Positions 36,899 through 46,424 of a stretch of DNA of 64,000 bases are shown here, in pieces. The stretch lies in the NCBI RefSeq assembly GCF_021233055.1, contig NZ_CP089538.1:2992501-3056500 (forward strand). Reading direction: 5' to 3'. Position numbers and translations under genes: made by a program. The notes below the pieces were generated by a model. It had not been told where the DNA came from. It searched no databases and saw nothing but the letters and a program-made list of their open reading frames with translations. Every line of letters starts with the position of its first letter. Position 1 is the first letter of the stretch. The stretch comes from Spirosoma oryzicola. GTDB taxonomy: Bacteria > Bacteroidota > Bacteroidia > Cytophagales > Spirosomataceae.

Positions 36899-38728
36899 CT
36901 ACAGCGTGGCAACGGTGCGACGAACAAAGGCCGTCAGGTCAGCACCGGTCAGCATGTTCTGCGACAATAACGCCAGATCGTACACCTGCTTCACCAGCGA
37001 CTTCTGCGCATCAGCATCCGTTTCGGCCAGCACTTTACCAATCAGTGGGTGGTTCGCATTGACCACCACGTTATACGTCACCGGCAGGTTACCATAGAAC
37101 GACTGCTCACCCGATAAGGCCGACATGTCTTTCATCCGACGCATAAATTCCGGCATCGTAATGGTAACGGGTAATTCGTCCGTTGGCTGCGCTTCAATGC
37201 TCACGTTCAGCATTTTGTTGTTAAGCACCTGCTCAAACGTTTCCTTGAGCTTTGTTTTATCGTCTTCCGACAAAACACTCTCGTTGTTGATTCCTTTGTC
37301 GATCAGCTTATCCAGCGTATCGGCGTCAACACGCTGGAAGTTTATTTTTTCCAGCTTTTGTTCGAGCGCATTGATAAAATGCGGATCAATTACCGTGTTC
37401 AGCAACAGAACATCGTATCCCCGGCGACGTGCCGACTCAATGTACGCATCCTGCTGCTTCGGATCCGTAGTGTAAAGAACGACCAGGGTATCGTTTTTAT
37501 CGAGTTGGTTTGCCTGAATTTTTTCCCGGTACTCGTCGAGGGTGGCGTATTGGCCTTCCGTATTTTTCAGCAACACGAAATTTTTGGCTTTCTCCCAAAA
37601 CTTGTCGTCGCTTAGAATACCATATTTGATGAACAGACCGATATCGTCAAACTTCTCCTCAAACGCTTTCCGGTCGGCGTTGAACAGATCGTTCAGCTTA
37701 TCCGCTACCTTACGGGTGATATAGCCGTTGATTTTCTTGACGTTGGCGTCGGCCTGTAAGAAGCTCCGCGATACGTTGAGCGGAATGTCCGGCGAGTCGA
37801 TAACACCGTGCAGCATCATCAGAAAATCAGGCACTACGTCTTTTACCTCATCGGTAATAAACACCTGACGGCTGTACAGCTGAATTTTTTCGCGCTGGAA
37901 CCGCAACTCGTTCTTAACCCGGGGGAAGTACAGGATACCGGTCAGGTTGAAGGGGTAATCGACGTTCAGGTGAATCCAGAAGAGCGGTTCTTCGCTCATC
38001 GGGTATAGCTCCCGGTAGAACGTTTTGTAATCTTCGTCGGTCAATTCAGACGGTGCCTTGGTCCAGATCGGCGTTGTGTTGTTCACCACCTGCCCATCGA
38101 ATTCCACCGTGACGGGCAGGAAGCGAGCGTATTTGTCGAGGATTCCCCGGATGCGGCCTTTGTTGAGAAATTCTTCCGAATCGGGGGCAATGTAAAGAAT
38201 GATGTCCGTTCCCCGTTCCGCGCGCTCGGCAGCCGTCAGCTCAAACTCGGTCGATCCATCGCAGATCCAGCGGGCGGCCTCGGCGTTGTCCCGGTACGAT
38301 TTGGTAATAATTTCTACTTTCTCGGCTACCATAAAGGCCGAGTAAAAACCTAAGCCAAAATGACCGATGATCTGCCCTTTGTCGTCCGTTTTGTCTTTAT
38401 ACTTCTCCAGAAAGTCAGACGCGCCCGAGAAAGCAATCTGGTTGATGTATTTCTTGATTTCATCGGCGGTCATCCCGATTCCATTGTCACTAATGGTAAT
38501 CGTTTTGGCTTCTTCGTTGAGCGAAACCGTCACTTTCAGATCACCTAGCTCCCCGCCAAATTCACCAAACGAAGCCAGTTGACGCAACTTTTGGGTAGCA
38601 TCTACGGCGTTTGACACTAATTCACGCAGAAAAATTTCGTGGTCGGAGTAAAGAAATTTCTTGATAATCGGGAAGATATTCTCGGTATGGATCGAAATCT
38701 GCCCTTTTTCGTTTTGAACGGCTTCCAT
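36899..38728 (-). CDS. htpG: Chaperone HtpG (Hsp90)
   Basis: An ATP-dependent cytoplasmic chaperone that acts as a dimer. 609 residues. The GHKL ATPase domain at the N-terminus has ELVSNAVDA, DNGIGM and the lid GHFGLGFYSAF. The middle domain carries the catalytic arginine region (PLNVSRSFLQ), and the C-terminal domain has the dimerisation helices (MLTGADLTAFVRR). Length is normal for bacterial HtpG. It is transcribed alone; I saw no CIRCE element or clear -7 box upstream. Confidence 0.96.
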   Translation of the reverse strand: MEAVQNEKGQISIHTENIFPIIKKFLYSDHEIFLRELVSNAVDATQKLRQLASFGEFGGELGDLKVTVSLNEEAKTITISDNGIGMTADEIKKYINQIAFSGASDFLEKYKDKTDDKGQIIGHFGLGFYSAFMVAEKVEIITKSYRDNAEAARWICDGSTEFELTAAERAERGTDIILYIAPDSEEFLNKGRIRGILDKYARFLPVTVEFDGQVVNNTTPIWTKAPSELTDEDYKTFYRELYPMSEEPLFWIHLNVDYPFNLTGILYFPRVKNELRFQREKIQLYSRQVFITDEVKDVVPDFLMMLHGVIDSPDIPLNVSRSFLQADANVKKINGYITRKVADKLNDLFNADRKAFEEKFDDIGLFIKYGILSDDKFWEKAKNFVLLKNTEGQYATLDEYREKIQANQLDKNDTLVVLYTTDPKQQDAYIESARRRGYDVLLLNTVIDPHFINALEQKLEKINFQRVDADTLDKLIDKGINNESVLSEDDKTKLKETFEQVLNNKMLNVSIEAQPTDELPVTITMPEFMRRMKDMSALSGEQSFYGNLPVTYNVVVNANHPLIGKVLAETDADAQKSLVKQVYDLALLSQNMLTGADLTAFVRRTVATL

Positions 38729-38892
38729 AAGGTCTTAAAGGTCCTGAGTAAATAGAATGATAACGTAACGGGGCGTGATCAAATCCTGTTCCAGCCTGCG
38801 CCTGGCTGACAGATTGACAGCCTCAAACAGATCGTTCAGCTGTTTGTTTTAACCGTTTAGAAGCCCGTACTACCTTACCCAAACGAACCGGT

Positions 38893-39261
38893 ATGAAACC
38901 ATTCTTATGCCTGCTGGTAGCCCTACTACTGAATTGCAAGACTCAATCAGCCAATAACCTGGGTCCCGAGCGCACCGAGCCAGCGTTTATTTACGCCAAT
39001 AGTCTGGCCACCGACGGCTGCGAAGAGTTTGTCCGACTCGATCACGGCAACCCGTCAGCCGATGCGCGGTATAAACCAACGGCCAATTCACTGCCTATTT
39101 TGCAGAAAGCTATGGCCAGTACGCCGGCTGGCGCAAGCCCGTACGAACGTTCGGTAACCATTCGGTTTGCCGAAACGGGTAAGCAGGTACCGCTACAATG
39201 TGGCTGGGGCAGTCGTCCCGAAGTAGGCGAGATTGAAATTATAGCAATCCGTGATCGATAG
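38893..39261 (+). CDS. Small exported protein, possible lipoprotein
   Basis: 122 residues starting MKPFLCLLVALLLNCKTQ. The short hydrophobic core followed by LLNC resembles a lipobox (position -1 is Asn rather than Gly or Ala, which is unusual), so it may be a lipoprotein anchored at Cys15. The rest contains two further cysteines and no known domain. Function unknown. It precedes the rhodanese gene by 45 nt on the same strand, so the two may be co-transcribed. Confidence 0.65.
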   Translation: MKPFLCLLVALLLNCKTQSANNLGPERTEPAFIYANSLATDGCEEFVRLDHGNPSADARYKPTANSLPILQKAMASTPAGASPYERSVTIRFAETGKQVPLQCGWGSRPEVGEIEIIAIRDR

Positions 39262-39306
39262 CACCCCAACTGAACGGCCAGGCCGAATCGATGGTTATTC
39301 AGGCGT

Positions 39307-39615
39307 ATGACTGCACATGACTACACAGATATTCCGCTCGCGGACCTCGACTTGCTTCGCCAGCAAGCAAACACCGCCGTTATCGATGTTCGCGACGAAT
39401 GGGAGTACGAGGAGTTCAACCTCGGTGGAGTAAACATTCCCCTGGCCGATATCCGCGCCCGGAAAGCGGAACTGGCTCCCTATGATACGCTTATTGTGCT
39501 TTGTACCAATGGCGTCCGGAGCCGGATTGCTGCTAAAGATTTGTTAAGACAGCCCGACATGCAGACCAAGACGATTTACCATGTACACGGCGGCATCATC
39601 GAAGCAGAAGACTAA
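39307..39615 (+). CDS. Rhodanese-like domain protein
   Basis: A single rhodanese domain of 102 residues. The active-site loop is CTNGVRS with the persulfide cysteine at C66; the family motif DVRDEWEYEEFNLGG precedes it. Single-domain rhodaneses carry sulfur between donors and acceptors such as thio-cofactor pathways; partners are not next to it. There is no signal peptide, so it acts in the cytoplasm. The stop is 30 nt from the end of the convergent bestrophin gene. Confidence 0.9.
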   Translation: MTAHDYTDIPLADLDLLRQQANTAVIDVRDEWEYEEFNLGGVNIPLADIRARKAELAPYDTLIVLCTNGVRSRIAAKDLLRQPDMQTKTIYHVHGGIIEAED

Positions 39616-39645
39616 GCCACGGTTTCGGTAACCTCATCCGCTCAG

Positions 39646-40575
39646 CTACGTCACGATGGTGAACCCAGGCTTGGCAGCCTGCTTCTCGATGGGCGGCAGA
39701 TTGATCTGTAAAATATCGTGTACGTTGACCCGAATCTGCCGACTTAGCTGATTCAGGGGCAAATCATTACGCTCGAGTCCGAACGGCTCCTCAATTTCTT
39801 CACCGATCATCTCCAGACCAACCAGCACGTAAGACGTGAGAATTACAGCCGGAATTGTCAGGTAGCCATAAGCCGTAATGATCGTGAAGGGCAGAATAGC
39901 CACGTAGATCATGATAAACAGCTTGATAAATAAATTGTAGGAAAACGGAATGGGTGTGCTTTTGATCCGTTCGCAAATGCCGCATACGTCCATCAGAACC
40001 GTCAGGTTCCGGTTGAGGTTGATGTGCTGCGATTCCGAGATATGCCCCGCCCGATAAAGCATCTCTGTTTTCACCCAGAGTTGACTGGTCACACCGGCGG
40101 GTTTATGATCAAACTTATCCAGACTGCGCCGGTCAACTTCTTCCACGACATCCAGTTCATCCGTACCCGGTATATCCCGTAAGTGATTTTTAAGCGCAAA
40201 CGGGAAATTAGAAATGGCTTTGGCAAAGAACAGCCGGCTATCCGTATCGCTCTGCGGCAAAACAGCGTTGAAGAAAATCGCTAAATTCCGGCAATTGTTT
40301 ACAAGCGTCCCCCAGGCCTGCCGTCCCTCGTAAAAGCGGTCATACGCGGTGTTGGTACGGAAAATCAGGAGCAAGCTCAACAGAATGCCCATCGCCTGCA
40401 AAAACGAACTAGGCGTATCTTTCAGGCGAAAGTCAATGAAATTCAATTCCCCTATCGTCACAAAGGTGGCGTAAATGCCAACGACGACCAATCGACGGAG
40501 CAGTGCGATAGCCGTAGGGCCTGTGTGGAAATGCCAGAGCGCAGGCAGCCAAGCCTTTGATTTATAGATAATCAT
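39646..40575 (-). CDS. Bestrophin-family membrane protein (UPF0187)
   Basis: 309 residues homologous to bacterial bestrophins such as KpBest, pentameric anion or cation channels in the inner membrane. Helices near the N-terminus (ALLRRLVVVGIYATFV) and the motif RTNTAYDRFYEGRQAWGTL are diagnostic. Two more membrane segments follow near residues 210-255 (LFIKLFIMIYVAILPFTIITAYG). The ion and regulation are unknown. It stands alone. Confidence 0.9.
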   Translation of the reverse strand: MIIYKSKAWLPALWHFHTGPTAIALLRRLVVVGIYATFVTIGELNFIDFRLKDTPSSFLQAMGILLSLLLIFRTNTAYDRFYEGRQAWGTLVNNCRNLAIFFNAVLPQSDTDSRLFFAKAISNFPFALKNHLRDIPGTDELDVVEEVDRRSLDKFDHKPAGVTSQLWVKTEMLYRAGHISESQHINLNRNLTVLMDVCGICERIKSTPIPFSYNLFIKLFIMIYVAILPFTIITAYGYLTIPAVILTSYVLVGLEMIGEEIEEPFGLERNDLPLNQLSRQIRVNVHDILQINLPPIEKQAAKPGFTIVT

Positions 40576-40630
40576 TGACGATAACGTTCGGTAATGTTGA
40601 ACTAAAACTACGGACTATCTGAACACAACA

Positions 40631-41404
40631 TCAGCGGGGCAGGGTACCCGTAAACACACGCTGCGCTGGACCAATCAAGTGAATAGCCTCAAAGCGACCG
40701 TCGGCCAGCGCCGTAAACGAGACGCGCAGGTTACCGCCGATGGTCCGTATCGAGACCGGAGTAGGCGTATTCAACTGCTGGTGAGCCACCAAGGCCACCG
40801 CCGTTACCCCCGTCCCGCAGGAATACGTTTCGTCTTCTACCCCCCGCTCGTACGTTCTGACAAACAGGGTATTTTCGTCAACCACCTGCGCAAAGTTAAC
40901 ATTCGTTCCACCCGGTTGAAACGGAGCGCTATACCGAATCTTGCGCCCTTCGGCAACGACATCAAGCGACTCCAGATCATCGACAAACTGGACAACGTGG
41001 GGAGAACCCGTATTGAGAAATGTCAGTCCATTTCGTTGCTCAATACCGGATACATTGCTCATTTTCAAGGATATTTCGCCTTCGTTTACCAGCGCGGTAT
41101 GTTCACCATCAACGGCCATGAACCGGGTCTCGCTCTCGAATACCCCCAGATCATGCGCAAAACGAACGATACAGCGCCCACCGTTGCCGCACATGCTTCC
41201 TTCGGCTCCGTCCGCGTTGAAATAAACCATCCTGAAGTCATACTCGGAATCGTTCTGTAACAGAATCAAACCGTCGGCACCGATGCCGAACCGCCGATGG
41301 CACAACCGTTCGATAAACGCCTGATCGGAAGCAGAAAACGCACCCGCCCGATCGTCTACCAGCACGAAATCATTACCGGTGCCCTGGTATTTATAGAAAT
41401 CCAT
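40631..41404 (-). CDS. dapF: Diaminopimelate epimerase
   Basis: Converts LL- to meso-diaminopimelate for peptidoglycan and lysine synthesis, using two cysteines as acid and base without a cofactor. 257 residues. The active-site cysteines are C72 in MCGNGGRC and C196 in SCGTGVTA. Start MDFYKYQGTGNDFV at 41404 matches the family N-terminus; the open frame upstream to 41476 overlaps the rplS terminator. It is downstream of rplS on the same strand but separated by that terminator. Confidence 0.95.
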   Translation of the reverse strand: MDFYKYQGTGNDFVLVDDRAGAFSASDQAFIERLCHRRFGIGADGLILLQNDSEYDFRMVYFNADGAEGSMCGNGGRCIVRFAHDLGVFESETRFMAVDGEHTALVNEGEISLKMSNVSGIEQRNGLTFLNTGSPHVVQFVDDLESLDVVAEGRKIRYSAPFQPGGTNVNFAQVVDENTLFVRTYERGVEDETYSCGTGVTAVALVAHQQLNTPTPVSIRTIGGNLRVSFTALADGRFEAIHLIGPAQRVFTGTLPR

Positions 41405-41474
41405 AGTCGAATTGCAACAGACTCCGGATGGGTGAATCGTCCCTGCAATAGCCGGAGACGATTGCAGGGAATAC

Positions 41475-41505
41475 AAAAAAAGCTACCTGTACAGGCAGCT
41501 TTTCA
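41475..41505 (-). terminator. Intrinsic terminator of rplS
   Basis: Arms AAAAGCT-A-CCTGT and ACAGG-C-AGCTTTT around 41478-41503, followed on the minus strand by seven T residues. It sits just past the rplS stop. Confidence 0.75.
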
Positions 41506-41531
41506 GAAGATAATGGTTACTCAGAAGCGGA

Positions 41532-41906
41532 CTAAGCGGCTGCAACTGCTTTTGGCTTACGCTCTTTGAGACGTGCAGCTTTACCCTGACGACCACGTAG
41601 GAAGAACAACCGAGCGCGACGTACTTTACCGAGACGAACCACTTCAATTTTGTCGATATTTGGCGAAAGGACCGGGAAGATCCGCTCAACACCAATACCA
41701 TTCGATACTTTGCGGACAGTAAACGTCTCGCCAGCGCTACTTGGGTTCCGGCGCTGAATGACGGTTCCCGTAAACACCTGAATACGCTCCTTATTTCCTT
41801 CGCGGATTTTGACGTGTACGTTCACCGTATCGCCCGCCCGGAACGTGGGCAAATCGGCGCGACGCTGCGCGTTGTCTGCCTCCACTAATTTGATTAACTC
41901 GCTCAT
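41532..41906 (-). CDS. rplS: 50S ribosomal protein L19
   Basis: 124 residues at the 30S-50S interface. The N-terminal [12 protein letters not shown], the core [24 protein letters not shown] in two parts, and the basic tail with [24 protein letters not shown] are all typical; the C-terminal extension ending AVAAA is short. Here it is on its own, without rimM and trmD, which accompany it in many bacteria. Confidence 0.97.
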   Translation of the reverse strand: MSELIKLVEADNAQRRADLPTFRAGDTVNVHVKIREGNKERIQVFTGTVIQRRNPSSAGETFTVRKVSNGIGVERIFPVLSPNIDKIEVVRLGKVRRARLFFLRGRQGKAARLKERKPKAVAAA

Positions 41907-41949
41907 GACTGTATATAAATCGCCAGATAAGTATTTGCGAAATGAGCCG

Positions 41950-41957
41950 CAAAGATA
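41950..41957 (-). promoter_or_regulatory. -7 promoter element for rplS
   Basis: TATCTTTG on the minus strand, 43 nt before the rplS ATG. Confidence 0.5.
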
Positions 41958-41980
41958 GCAAATTTATCCGTACTAGAAAA

Positions 41981-41988
41981 TACTTTTG
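41981..41988 (+). promoter_or_regulatory. -7 promoter element for nnr
   Basis: TACTTTTG, 32 nt before the nnr ATG and divergent from the rplS element 23 nt away. Confidence 0.5.
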
Positions 41989-42020
41989 CGAAATTACACG
42001 GCCTAACCAATACGCCCTTC

Positions 42021-43523
42021 ATGAAAATATTAAATGCCGATCAAATTCGTGCCCTCGATAAATCCACTATTCAGAACGAACCCATCGCGCCCATCAACCT
42101 CATGGAGCGAGCGGCTCTCGCTTTTGTCGACTGGTTCGTTGATCGCTTTCCAAACACAACATCCACCAAAATTTTCTGCGGGTTAGGCAATAACGGGGGT
42201 GATGGCTTAGCGATTGCCCGTCTGCTTCTTGAACGCGATTACCCAATCGATGTGTATGTCGTTCGGTATGCGCCCCGCGAGTCCGACGATTTCATGCACA
42301 ACCACCGGCGTCTTAAGCTCGTCATCGAGCGTATCCACTACGTCGAATTAACGGAAGATATTCCTGCCATCCGCCATAACGAAGTAGTTATTGATGCCAT
42401 TTTGGGCTCCGGTCTATCGCGGCCCGCCGAGGGTATTATCAAGGATACCATTGGAGCGATCAACCGCGCTCCGGCTACGGTAGTCTCGGTGGATATTGCC
42501 AGCGGTCTTTACACCGATCAACCCAACAGTCTGGCTGATGCTATTATTGAACCCGATTATACAATCACCTTTCAATTGCCTAAACTGGCCTTCGTGATGC
42601 CTAAAAACGGGCGTTACGTCGGCGAATGGCACCTTGTTGATATCCGGCTTCACAAGCGATATATCGACCATGCGCCAACGCCGTATTATTACACCCAGCC
42701 CAAGGACGCCCGTCTGCTGCTCCACAAGCGGGAACGCTTTTCGAACAAAGGTTCGTTTGGCCACGCTTTGCTGTTGGCCGGTAGTTACGGAAAGATCGGT
42801 GCCGCGGTGCTATCCGCGCGCGCTTGCCTGCGGTCAGGCGTTGGCTTACTGACGGTCCACGCTCCCAGCTGTGGCTATACGACGCTGCAAACGGCGGTTC
42901 CCGAAGCAATGTGCCGCCCGGATTCCAATGAGCGGATGCTAACGGGTCACAGTGAAGTAGATACTCCTCCCCCAGCCGACTACTCCACCGTCGGCATTGG
43001 GCCTGGTATTGGTAAAGCGCCCGAAACCCTGGCTATGCTGCGGGACTTACTGCCAACGCTGACGAAGCCAATGGTAGTAGACGCTGATGCCCTTAATTTG
43101 TTGTCGGAGAACCGGGAGTTACTGGATAAACTACCGAAGTATAGCATTCTAACCCCGCATCCCAAGGAATTTGAACGGCTCACCCAGACGTGGAAAGACG
43201 ATTATCAAAAATTAGAGCTACTCCGCAACTTTGCGAAGAAGTATAAAGTCGTCGTCGTTCTGAAAGGTGCTTATTCGGCAGTAGCTACGCCCGACGGCGA
43301 TATTCATTTTAATTCGACGGGAAACCCTGGTCTGAGCACCGGTGGCACTGGTGACGTACTTACGGGTGTACTAACCGCCCTACTTGCCCAAGGCTACGAC
43401 CCAATCGAAGCAGCCGTACTAGGTGTTTTCTTCCACGGACTGGCGGGTGATCGAGCAGCGGAACAACGCGGCCCCATTGGAATGACGGCTTCTGACGTTG
43501 TCGATGCGCTACGGTGGGAGTAA
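42021..43523 (+). CDS. nnr: Bifunctional NAD(P)H-hydrate epimerase / ADP-dependent NAD(P)H-hydrate dehydratase
   Basis: Repairs hydrated NADH and NADPH: the N-terminal YjeF_N domain interconverts R and S hydrates, and the C-terminal ribokinase-like domain dehydrates the S form using ADP. 500 residues. The epimerase half has GNNGGDGL (56-63) and the linker region VVSVDIASGLYTD. The dehydratase half has HALLLAGSYGKIGAAVL, PHPKEFERL and the GTGDVLTG nucleotide-binding motif near residue 447. Both halves look intact. It starts at ATG 42021. Confidence 0.95.
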   Translation: MKILNADQIRALDKSTIQNEPIAPINLMERAALAFVDWFVDRFPNTTSTKIFCGLGNNGGDGLAIARLLLERDYPIDVYVVRYAPRESDDFMHNHRRLKLVIERIHYVELTEDIPAIRHNEVVIDAILGSGLSRPAEGIIKDTIGAINRAPATVVSVDIASGLYTDQPNSLADAIIEPDYTITFQLPKLAFVMPKNGRYVGEWHLVDIRLHKRYIDHAPTPYYYTQPKDARLLLHKRERFSNKGSFGHALLLAGSYGKIGAAVLSARACLRSGVGLLTVHAPSCGYTTLQTAVPEAMCRPDSNERMLTGHSEVDTPPPADYSTVGIGPGIGKAPETLAMLRDLLPTLTKPMVVDADALNLLSENRELLDKLPKYSILTPHPKEFERLTQTWKDDYQKLELLRNFAKKYKVVVVLKGAYSAVATPDGDIHFNSTGNPGLSTGGTGDVLTGVLTALLAQGYDPIEAAVLGVFFHGLAGDRAAEQRGPIGMTASDVVDALRWE

Positions 43524-43541
43524 TCTGTAGAAAACGTTTAA

Positions 43542-43571
43542 CATAAGTGTAGAGCGTATTCTACACTTATG
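43542..43571. repeat. Perfect 12-bp palindrome after nnr
   Basis: CATAAGTGTAGA (43542-43553), 6 nt, TCTACACTTATG (43560-43571). It starts 19 nt after the nnr stop. There is no T run, so it is either a weak transcript end or a protein-binding site. Confidence 0.6.
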
Positions 43572-43754
43572 CTCTAGAGTAACTTGATTCCAGAATTAGC
43601 GTAGCTACCGAATAATAAACATCGACGTATATAGGTTTCTAGCAAATCAGGTAGTTATACGCAGAACACAAAATCCGGATTTTCGCTCTAGGCGATAGCA
43701 GAAAACGGCCCCAAATTTGTACTGCACTTTGTAGCTTTATACTGACAAGTACTT

Positions 43755-43919
43755 ATGAAACCTACAGCACAGCGTGATTGGCGCGTAAGTCGTCCTTCGC
43801 GAAAGAACCGGGCGACCTTCGATCAAACCAGCGCTTTAGGCGGCCTAACCCTGGCATTATTTGCTTATATTGTCTACCACTTTATTTATCCCTTGATCTC
43901 AAAAGGATTGCTTTGGTAA
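43755..43919 (+). CDS. 54-residue single-span membrane protein
   Basis: This short frame begins at ATG 43755 and ends at TAA 43919. The first 24 residues are basic and polar (KPTAQRDWRVSRPSRKNR), followed by a hydrophobic helix (LALFAYIVYHFIYPLI) and a short tail ending LLW. The positive-inside rule predicts a cytoplasmic N-terminus. No family is recognised. Support comes from the charge pattern, a long-stem terminator 24 nt after the stop, and TTTG...TAGCTTTA upstream as a weak promoter. The gene is flanked by gene-free sequence. Confidence 0.6.
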   Translation: MKPTAQRDWRVSRPSRKNRATFDQTSALGGLTLALFAYIVYHFIYPLISKGLLW

Positions 43920-43943
43920 TTGTAATTCTTTGTAAGACGTTGA

Positions 43944-43978
43944 TCCCTGTCAGCCAAGCGCTGGCGGGGATTTTCTTT
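43944..43978 (+). terminator. Intrinsic terminator after the 54-residue gene
   Basis: Eleven pairs including three G-U (43944-43954 with 43960-43970), loop of 5 nt, then TTTTCTTT. Confidence 0.8.
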
Positions 43979-43979
43979 A

Positions 43980-44244
43980 TAAACCAGATCCGACCGAATT
44001 GGTTAGCTACCTTTTAGCTTTTACAGCTTATTTTGTTAATGCGTGAACTTGTTTGTAACCCAGTCGCTGCTTGATAAGCAAGAAAGCACGTCTATATCGG
44101 CTGTAAGCAACCGACCTGGTAAGCACCCTGTAGCCTTTGTTTCGAATACAGTTTGGGAAAGGGCTGAGTTCAGGTTCAAGGATCGGATTACACAACTCAA
44201 TCAGCCGCTAAACCTTGTCGGGGGAAGTACCTACCGCCACCATA
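43980..44244. other. Intergenic region without a recognisable gene
   Basis: 265 nt between the terminator and the end of feoB. A plus-strand frame from 44043 continues into feoB antisense and has no recognisable domain. Nothing else is seen. Confidence 0.5.
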
Positions 44245-46359
44245 TTAGCTTAGCGAATGATAGGTTACGAATGCGGCTCCATAGGCTAATGCCATCATGT
44301 AAACCAGCTGAACCATCGGCCACTTCCAGCTTTTGGTTTCACGCTGGGTTGCCGCCAGTGTACTCATGCACATCATGGCGAAAACGTAGAAAATCAGCAA
44401 GGACCAGGCCAGCGCCGGTGTGTACATACGATCCCCCGTCTGCGGGTTGCGCTCCTGCCGAAGCCGCTCCCGAATCGTAACCCCTTCGTCGTCGCCCGTT
44501 CCAATGCTGTAAATGGTCGACATCGTACCGACAAATACCTCGCGGGCGGCAAAGGAACTGATTAACGCAATACCGATTTTCCAGTCATAGCCAAGCGGGC
44601 GGATAACGGGTTCGATAAAATGACCAAAGCGCCCGGCATACGAGGCTTCGAGTCGTTCGGAGGCAATTCGATTCGCCAATTCGTCGGCGTCCAATGGCTG
44701 GCTTTGCTGGCGGACCTGCTCTTCGGCGCGTTGCATGGAATCGCCGGGGCCGTAACTGGCCAGTACCCACAGCACGATCGAAATAGCCAGGATAACACGC
44801 CCGGCTTCCCACACAAATGCCCGCACGCTTTCCCAAACAGTTAGCGCCACGTGGTTCCAGCGGGGTAATTTGAACGTAGGCAGCTCCATGATAAAGAAAC
44901 TGCGCTCTTTACTGCGAAGAACCAGTTTCAGCACATAGGCAGCAAGCAGAGCGCTCACCAAGCCTAAGAGGTATAGCCCCATCAGCGCCAATCCCTGTAC
45001 GTTAAATATACCCAGCACACGCTGGTTCGGTACGACTAAGGCAATCAGAATAGTATAAATTGGCAATCGGGCCGAACAGCTCATGAGTGGCGTCACCAGG
45101 ATCGTTATCAGACGATCCCGTCGGGTACCAATGCTACGGGTAGCCATAATGGCGGGAACAGCGCAGGCAACGCCCGAAATCAAGGGTACGACACTGCGTC
45201 CGTTCAGGCCGAATTTGCGCATGATGCGGTCCATGATGACCATTACCCTCGACATATAGCCCGATTCTTCGAGTAGCGCAACTAACAAGAACAAAAACGC
45301 GATTTGCGGGATAAAGACCAGAATCCCTCCCACTCCGGCCAGAATACCATCGGTAAGCAGATCCGTGAGCGGTCCTTCGGGTAAGCTGTCTTTTAGCCGA
45401 CCGTTGAGCCAGGCTACGCCCGTATCAATACCGTCCATGAAGGGTTGTGCCCACGCAAAAATGGCCTGAAAAATGAGCATCAGGACCAGGGCGAAAATGG
45501 CGTACCCCCAAACCGGATGCAACAGCACACGGTCAAGTTTCTGCGTCCAGGTGGCTTGATCGGCCGGGCGCTGATCGGTAACGGTTTCGGCAACGACGTT
45601 CGCGATCCGCTTGTAACGCGTGATTGTTTCGCCCGCCTGAAACGTGGGTTCGTTAAATTGGTGTTTCGTAATGATGGCATCCAGTCCAGCCTGCTGCTGA
45701 TGATTCAGAAACGTAAATCCATCGTGCTGAATGACGTACTGTAATGCCAGGTAATTGTTGCCGAGCTGGTACTGCGCTTTTGTATCGGCAATCAGATCAG
45801 CCGCTTCCTCGCCCGGATCAAAAAATAATTTCTCCTGCAACGTTGGTTTACGAAGCTGGCCCAGCACGGCTTTCTTGAGTGGCTCGATCCCTTCGCCCGT
45901 ACGCGCATTGATGCGCACAACGGGCACTCCCAACTGCATCGCCAAACGTACGGCATTAACGTCTTTTGCCTGCTGGCGAGCCACATCGAGCATGTTCAGG
46001 GCCAGTATGACCGGAACGCCCAGATCAGCTATTTGGGTAAAAAGCAGCAGGTTGCGGTGCAGATTGGATGCGTCAACAACCACGACAGCGACATCGGGGT
46101 AATCCGGGTGAGCCGGATTAGCGAGTATGTCGGTAACGATCTGCTCGTCTAGCGATTTCGGATAAATGGAGTAAACACCGGGTAAGTCAACGACGTTGGC
46201 CGTTAGTTGATCCGTTATCGACCACGGACCAGACTTTTTGTCTACCGTAACGCCGGGAAAATTACCCGTCTTCTGGCGGAGCCCAGTCAGTTGGTTGAAC
46301 AGCGACGATTTACCGGCATTAGGATTGCCAACAAGGGCGATTACGGGGGATGATTTCAA
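44245..46359 (-). CDS. feoB: Ferrous iron transporter B
   Basis: An inner-membrane Fe(II) importer with a GTP-binding domain. 704 residues from the chosen start. G1 is GNPNAGKS (11-18), with G2/G3 as FPGVTVDKK and DLPGVYSI, and G4 ALNMLD. Two Gate domains follow (GVACAVPAIMATRSI; SCSARLPIY) with about ten membrane helices. There is no ATG near the N-terminus: TTG codons are at 46410 and 46359. I chose 46359 because it gives MKSSPVIALVGNPN, the usual spacing to G1. It lies downstream of feoA on the same strand. Confidence 0.95.
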   Translation of the reverse strand: MKSSPVIALVGNPNAGKSSLFNQLTGLRQKTGNFPGVTVDKKSGPWSITDQLTANVVDLPGVYSIYPKSLDEQIVTDILANPAHPDYPDVAVVVVDASNLHRNLLLFTQIADLGVPVILALNMLDVARQQAKDVNAVRLAMQLGVPVVRINARTGEGIEPLKKAVLGQLRKPTLQEKLFFDPGEEAADLIADTKAQYQLGNNYLALQYVIQHDGFTFLNHQQQAGLDAIITKHQFNEPTFQAGETITRYKRIANVVAETVTDQRPADQATWTQKLDRVLLHPVWGYAIFALVLMLIFQAIFAWAQPFMDGIDTGVAWLNGRLKDSLPEGPLTDLLTDGILAGVGGILVFIPQIAFLFLLVALLEESGYMSRVMVIMDRIMRKFGLNGRSVVPLISGVACAVPAIMATRSIGTRRDRLITILVTPLMSCSARLPIYTILIALVVPNQRVLGIFNVQGLALMGLYLLGLVSALLAAYVLKLVLRSKERSFFIMELPTFKLPRWNHVALTVWESVRAFVWEAGRVILAISIVLWVLASYGPGDSMQRAEEQVRQQSQPLDADELANRIASERLEASYAGRFGHFIEPVIRPLGYDWKIGIALISSFAAREVFVGTMSTIYSIGTGDDEGVTIRERLRQERNPQTGDRMYTPALAWSLLIFYVFAMMCMSTLAATQRETKSWKWPMVQLVYMMALAYGAAFVTYHSLS

Positions 46360-46424
46360 AGCAGTTATACAGATTATAGCATCCGGCTTACGACTCTTAT
46401 GCGCCCGCAAACCGCCATAACCCT

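Noticed and set aside
44043..44480. 145-codon plus-strand frame
   Set aside because: More than half is antisense to feoB; the rest is intergenic with no domain.
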